Both the position numbers and the translations under genes were made by a program. DNA of 64,000 nt from Gemmatimonadota bacterium (GTDB taxonomy: Bacteria > Latescibacterota > UBA2968 > UBA8231), in contig JABHFS010000189.1 of assembly GCA_018672475.1 (NCBI GenBank), positions 1-64,000 of the forward strand, read 5' to 3'. Of this stretch, positions 62,205 through 64,000 are shown piece after piece. Below the pieces are notes generated by a model. That model saw nothing but the letters and a program-made list of their open reading frames with translations, was not told the origin of the DNA and ran no database searches. Each line of letters opens with the position of its first letter. Position 1 is the stretch's first letter.

Positions 62205-63265
62205 TGCCGCATATCAAACCCGACGACCTGCGCCAAATCGGCTACCAACTCTTTGAGGCTGCCGATTGCCCACCCGAAAGCGCCCGCGCCGTAATCGACC
62301 ACTTGGTCGAATCCTCTCTTTACGGCCATGACTCGCACGGCAGCATCCGCATCTACGAATATATCGGCCAGATCCTCGACGGCATTTTCGACCCCAAGGG
62401 CCAGCCTTCAATCATCAGTGATAAACCCTGCGCAGTGGTCGTCGACGGCGGCGGCACAATGGGCCAGATCGGCGCCACCTTCGCCACGCAATTAGCCATC
62501 GACAAAGCCAAAGAACACGGCGTCGCCACCGCCACGCTGCGCAACTGCGGCCATGTCGGTCGGGTTGGCGCCTACCCGCTGCAAGTCGCCCGTCAGGGTT
62601 TGATTGGTCTGGCCTTCTGCAACGCCGGGCATCTCGGTCGACAGATCGCCCCCTATGGCGGTCTCGACGGCAAACTCAGCACCAATCCCATCTCTTTCGC
62701 CGCACCGCGCCTAGCCGCCGATCCGATCCTCGTCGATATGACGACCTCGGTCTGCGCCGAAGGCAAGGTTCGCGTTGCCCACAACAAGGGCGAAATGCTG
62801 CCCGAAGGTCGAATCATCGACCACGACGGCAACCCTTCCGTTGACCCGGAGGATTTTGTCGGCAATCCGCCCGGCGCGATTCTACCCTTTGGCGGCCCCG
62901 TCGCCTATAAGGGCTACTGCCTCAGCATGGTCGTTGAGATTCTCGGCGGCGCGCTCGGCGGCCAAGGTACGGCCAATGGCGAAACCGTCATGCAGAGCAA
63001 TGGCCTGCATTTAACCGTGTACAACATCGGACACTTCGTCGAAGAGGACGACTTCCACGCCGAACTCGAAAGCCTGATCAAGCACGTGCACACCAGTCGC
63101 GTCGACCCGCGCATCGGTGAGATCCTTCTGCCCGGCGAGCCCGAATACCGCACCGGTCGCCAGCGCCAAAAAGAAGGTATTCCCATCGACGACACCACTT
63201 GGGCCCGCATCGGAGAAGCCGCGCGCGGATTGGGCCTGGACCCCGATTCTTGGCCACAGGGATAA
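62204..63265 (+). CDS. Malate/L-lactate dehydrogenase-family oxidoreductase
   Basis: The 353-residue protein starts inside the PhyH stop (TAATG). The family (MDH2/LDH2, including sulfolactate and ureidoglycolate dehydrogenases) is recognised by LVESSLYGHDSHGSIR, ATLRNCGHVGRVGAYP, GKLSTNPISFAAP and AYKGYCLSMVVEILGGALGG. These reduce or oxidise 2-hydroxy acids with NAD(P). The substrate cannot be stated. Together with the PhyH it may degrade a hydroxy-acid or sulfonate-like compound. Confidence 0.88.
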   Translation: MPHIKPDDLRQIGYQLFEAADCPPESARAVIDHLVESSLYGHDSHGSIRIYEYIGQILDGIFDPKGQPSIISDKPCAVVVDGGGTMGQIGATFATQLAIDKAKEHGVATATLRNCGHVGRVGAYPLQVARQGLIGLAFCNAGHLGRQIAPYGGLDGKLSTNPISFAAPRLAADPILVDMTTSVCAEGKVRVAHNKGEMLPEGRIIDHDGNPSVDPEDFVGNPPGAILPFGGPVAYKGYCLSMVVEILGGALGGQGTANGETVMQSNGLHLTVYNIGHFVEEDDFHAELESLIKHVHTSRVDPRIGEILLPGEPEYRTGRQRQKEGIPIDDTTWARIGEAARGLGLDPDSWPQG

Positions 63266-63270
63266 ACGCG

Positions 63271-63441
63271 ATGAACGTCCTGCTCATCGAGGACGATATC
63301 AGCACCCAATATCTCTCCGCTCAGGTGCTCCATACCCTCGGCCACGAGGTCGGGGCCTTTACCGACGCTGAAAAACAAAAAAGACATCCGCAACCCAGCC
63401 GTCAGCGCCCTCTATGGGGCCGGAAAAATAGCCGCTCTTAA
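63271..63441 (+). pseudogene. Response-regulator receiver domain, truncated after about 35 residues
   Basis: MNVLLIEDDISTQYLSAQVLHTLGH is the start of a REC domain, with the acidic pair in IEDD. Similarity ends after AFTDAE, and the frame continues with an Arg-rich non-homologous tail. The phosphoacceptor aspartate and the rest of the domain are absent. It lies 5 bases after the dehydrogenase gene. A kinase tail remnant is found 2 kb upstream. Confidence 0.65.
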
Positions 63442-63558
63442 AACAGCACAACAAGAAAGTTAAAATTAGCCGTCGGCACTCTTCGCACCGCCACAATCTC
63501 GTGCGTAGCCATGGTGTCAACGGCAACTCTCACCTCAGTATTCATGGGAACATCCCAT

Positions 63559-64000
63559 CTACACCCACGCCTCACACCCGCGAAACGCCAAATCCTCCCC
63601 CTTCACATAACGCGGCCGCGGCGAATATTCATTAACACCCTCCACCGCTTCACCCCGCAACAAAAACGCGCACTCCCACGGCTGCTTGGTGATCCGCGTC
63701 GTCGTCGGTATATAGCGGATCGTCAGCCCGCAGCGCCGCTTGCCCGAAGTATTCGGATTGGACCCGTGCACGATATTGGGATGGTGCACCGACACACCGC
63801 CGGCCTTGAGCACGATGTCCACCGCCCGCTCCTCATCGACCAATTCCGAATCCATCTGCGAGCTCAGCACATTCGGCGTGTCCGTCGACGCCTTCATCTC
63901 GTGCAACTCCATGCCCTGCGTGCCCGGCACCACCCGCATGCATCCATTCTCCGGCTGCGAATCATCCACCGCCAACCAAAGCGTCACGACCTCCATCGGC
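63559..64000 (-). CDS. PhyH-family dioxygenase, 5' part beyond the window
   Basis: The C-terminal part of a PhyH protein is visible: VVTLWLAVDDSQPENGCMRVVPGTQG (the loop that normally reads GSH), GGVSVHHPNIVHGSNPNTSGKRRCGLTIRY with the distal histidine and 2OG arginine. The H-x-D motif lies outside the window. It closely resembles the gene at 32.5 kb in this region. Stop at 63559. Confidence 0.82.
   Translation of the reverse strand, partial: PMEVVTLWLAVDDSQPENGCMRVVPGTQGMELHEMKASTDTPNVLSSQMDSELVDEERAVDIVLKAGGVSVHHPNIVHGSNPNTSGKRRCGLTIRYIPTTTRITKQPWECAFLLRGEAVEGVNEYSPRPRYVKGEDLAFRGCEAWV

Noticed and set aside
1..64000. tRNA, rRNA, CRISPR, transposase or integrase genes
   Set aside because: I looked through the intergenic regions and found no convincing case; a tRNA scan would be needed for certainty.

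Overview
The window is 64 kb of bacterial chromosome-like DNA with GC-rich coding sequence. It carries ordinary housekeeping genes (gapA, rnd, fabV, mltG, ogt-like) among many catabolic and accessory genes. Eight phytanoyl-CoA-dioxygenase-like (PhyH) proteins, three arylsulfatases, three Gfo/Idh/MocA oxidoreductases, an enolase-superfamily dehydratase, a TIM-barrel sugar isomerase, two glycosidase-like proteins, a sialidase-like protein and several sugar-type transporters point to an uncultured, glycan- and polyol-degrading bacterium. The mix resembles Latescibacterota, Poribacteria or related marine lineages; this is an inference from gene content only. I see no rRNA, tRNA or CRISPR array.

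Layout. 0-5 kb: the tail of a membrane-TPR protein, a Hen1/Pnkp RNA-repair locus collapsed by an internal deletion (minus strand), and an SPFH protein. 5-18 kb: a deoxy-sugar oxidation group (rhamnose mutarotase, SDR, enolase-superfamily dehydratase) mixed with five PhyH genes, a Gfo/Idh/MocA gene, mltG, a DUF1015 gene, and an isomerase/HAD pair. 18-31 kb: lipoprotein, sulfotransferase, two large glycosidase-like genes, MFS transporter, FetAB-type ABC exporter, PQQ dehydrogenase, fabV and a sialidase-like gene. 31-34.3 kb: a lone P-loop ATPase, a PhyH gene, a DUF6817-like gene and a cupin. About 34.4-36.0 kb is a sharply AT-rich island with a CusB-like fragment and a two-gene ThrE-type exporter. 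36-39 kb: two coupled sulfatases. 39-49.6 kb: a coiled-coil gene with an amber stop, MFS, rnd, mscS, an HTH-MNT/HEPN toxin-antitoxin-like pair, a GNAT remnant, ogt, and two Gfo/Idh/MocA genes. 49.9-57.8 kb: a minus-strand block with a glycosyltransferase, tRNA deacylase, spermidine-synthase-like protein, sulfatase, BASS transporter, DtxR-like regulator, FGE-fold protein and gapA. 58-64 kb: an M20 peptidase, a pseudogene graveyard (secreted His-rich protein, porin, sensor-kinase tail), a PhyH/malate-dehydrogenase-like pair, a cut-off response regulator, and the end of an eighth PhyH gene.

The most distinctive locus is 43.75-44.86 kb. An excisionase-type HTH is fused to a nucleotidyltransferase antitoxin and overlaps a HEPN partner whose R-x4-H-x-Y motif reads P-x4-Y-x-H. 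A strong promoter and a dyad precede the pair. The window also has many decayed genes and several unusual intergenic repeats, described individually below.
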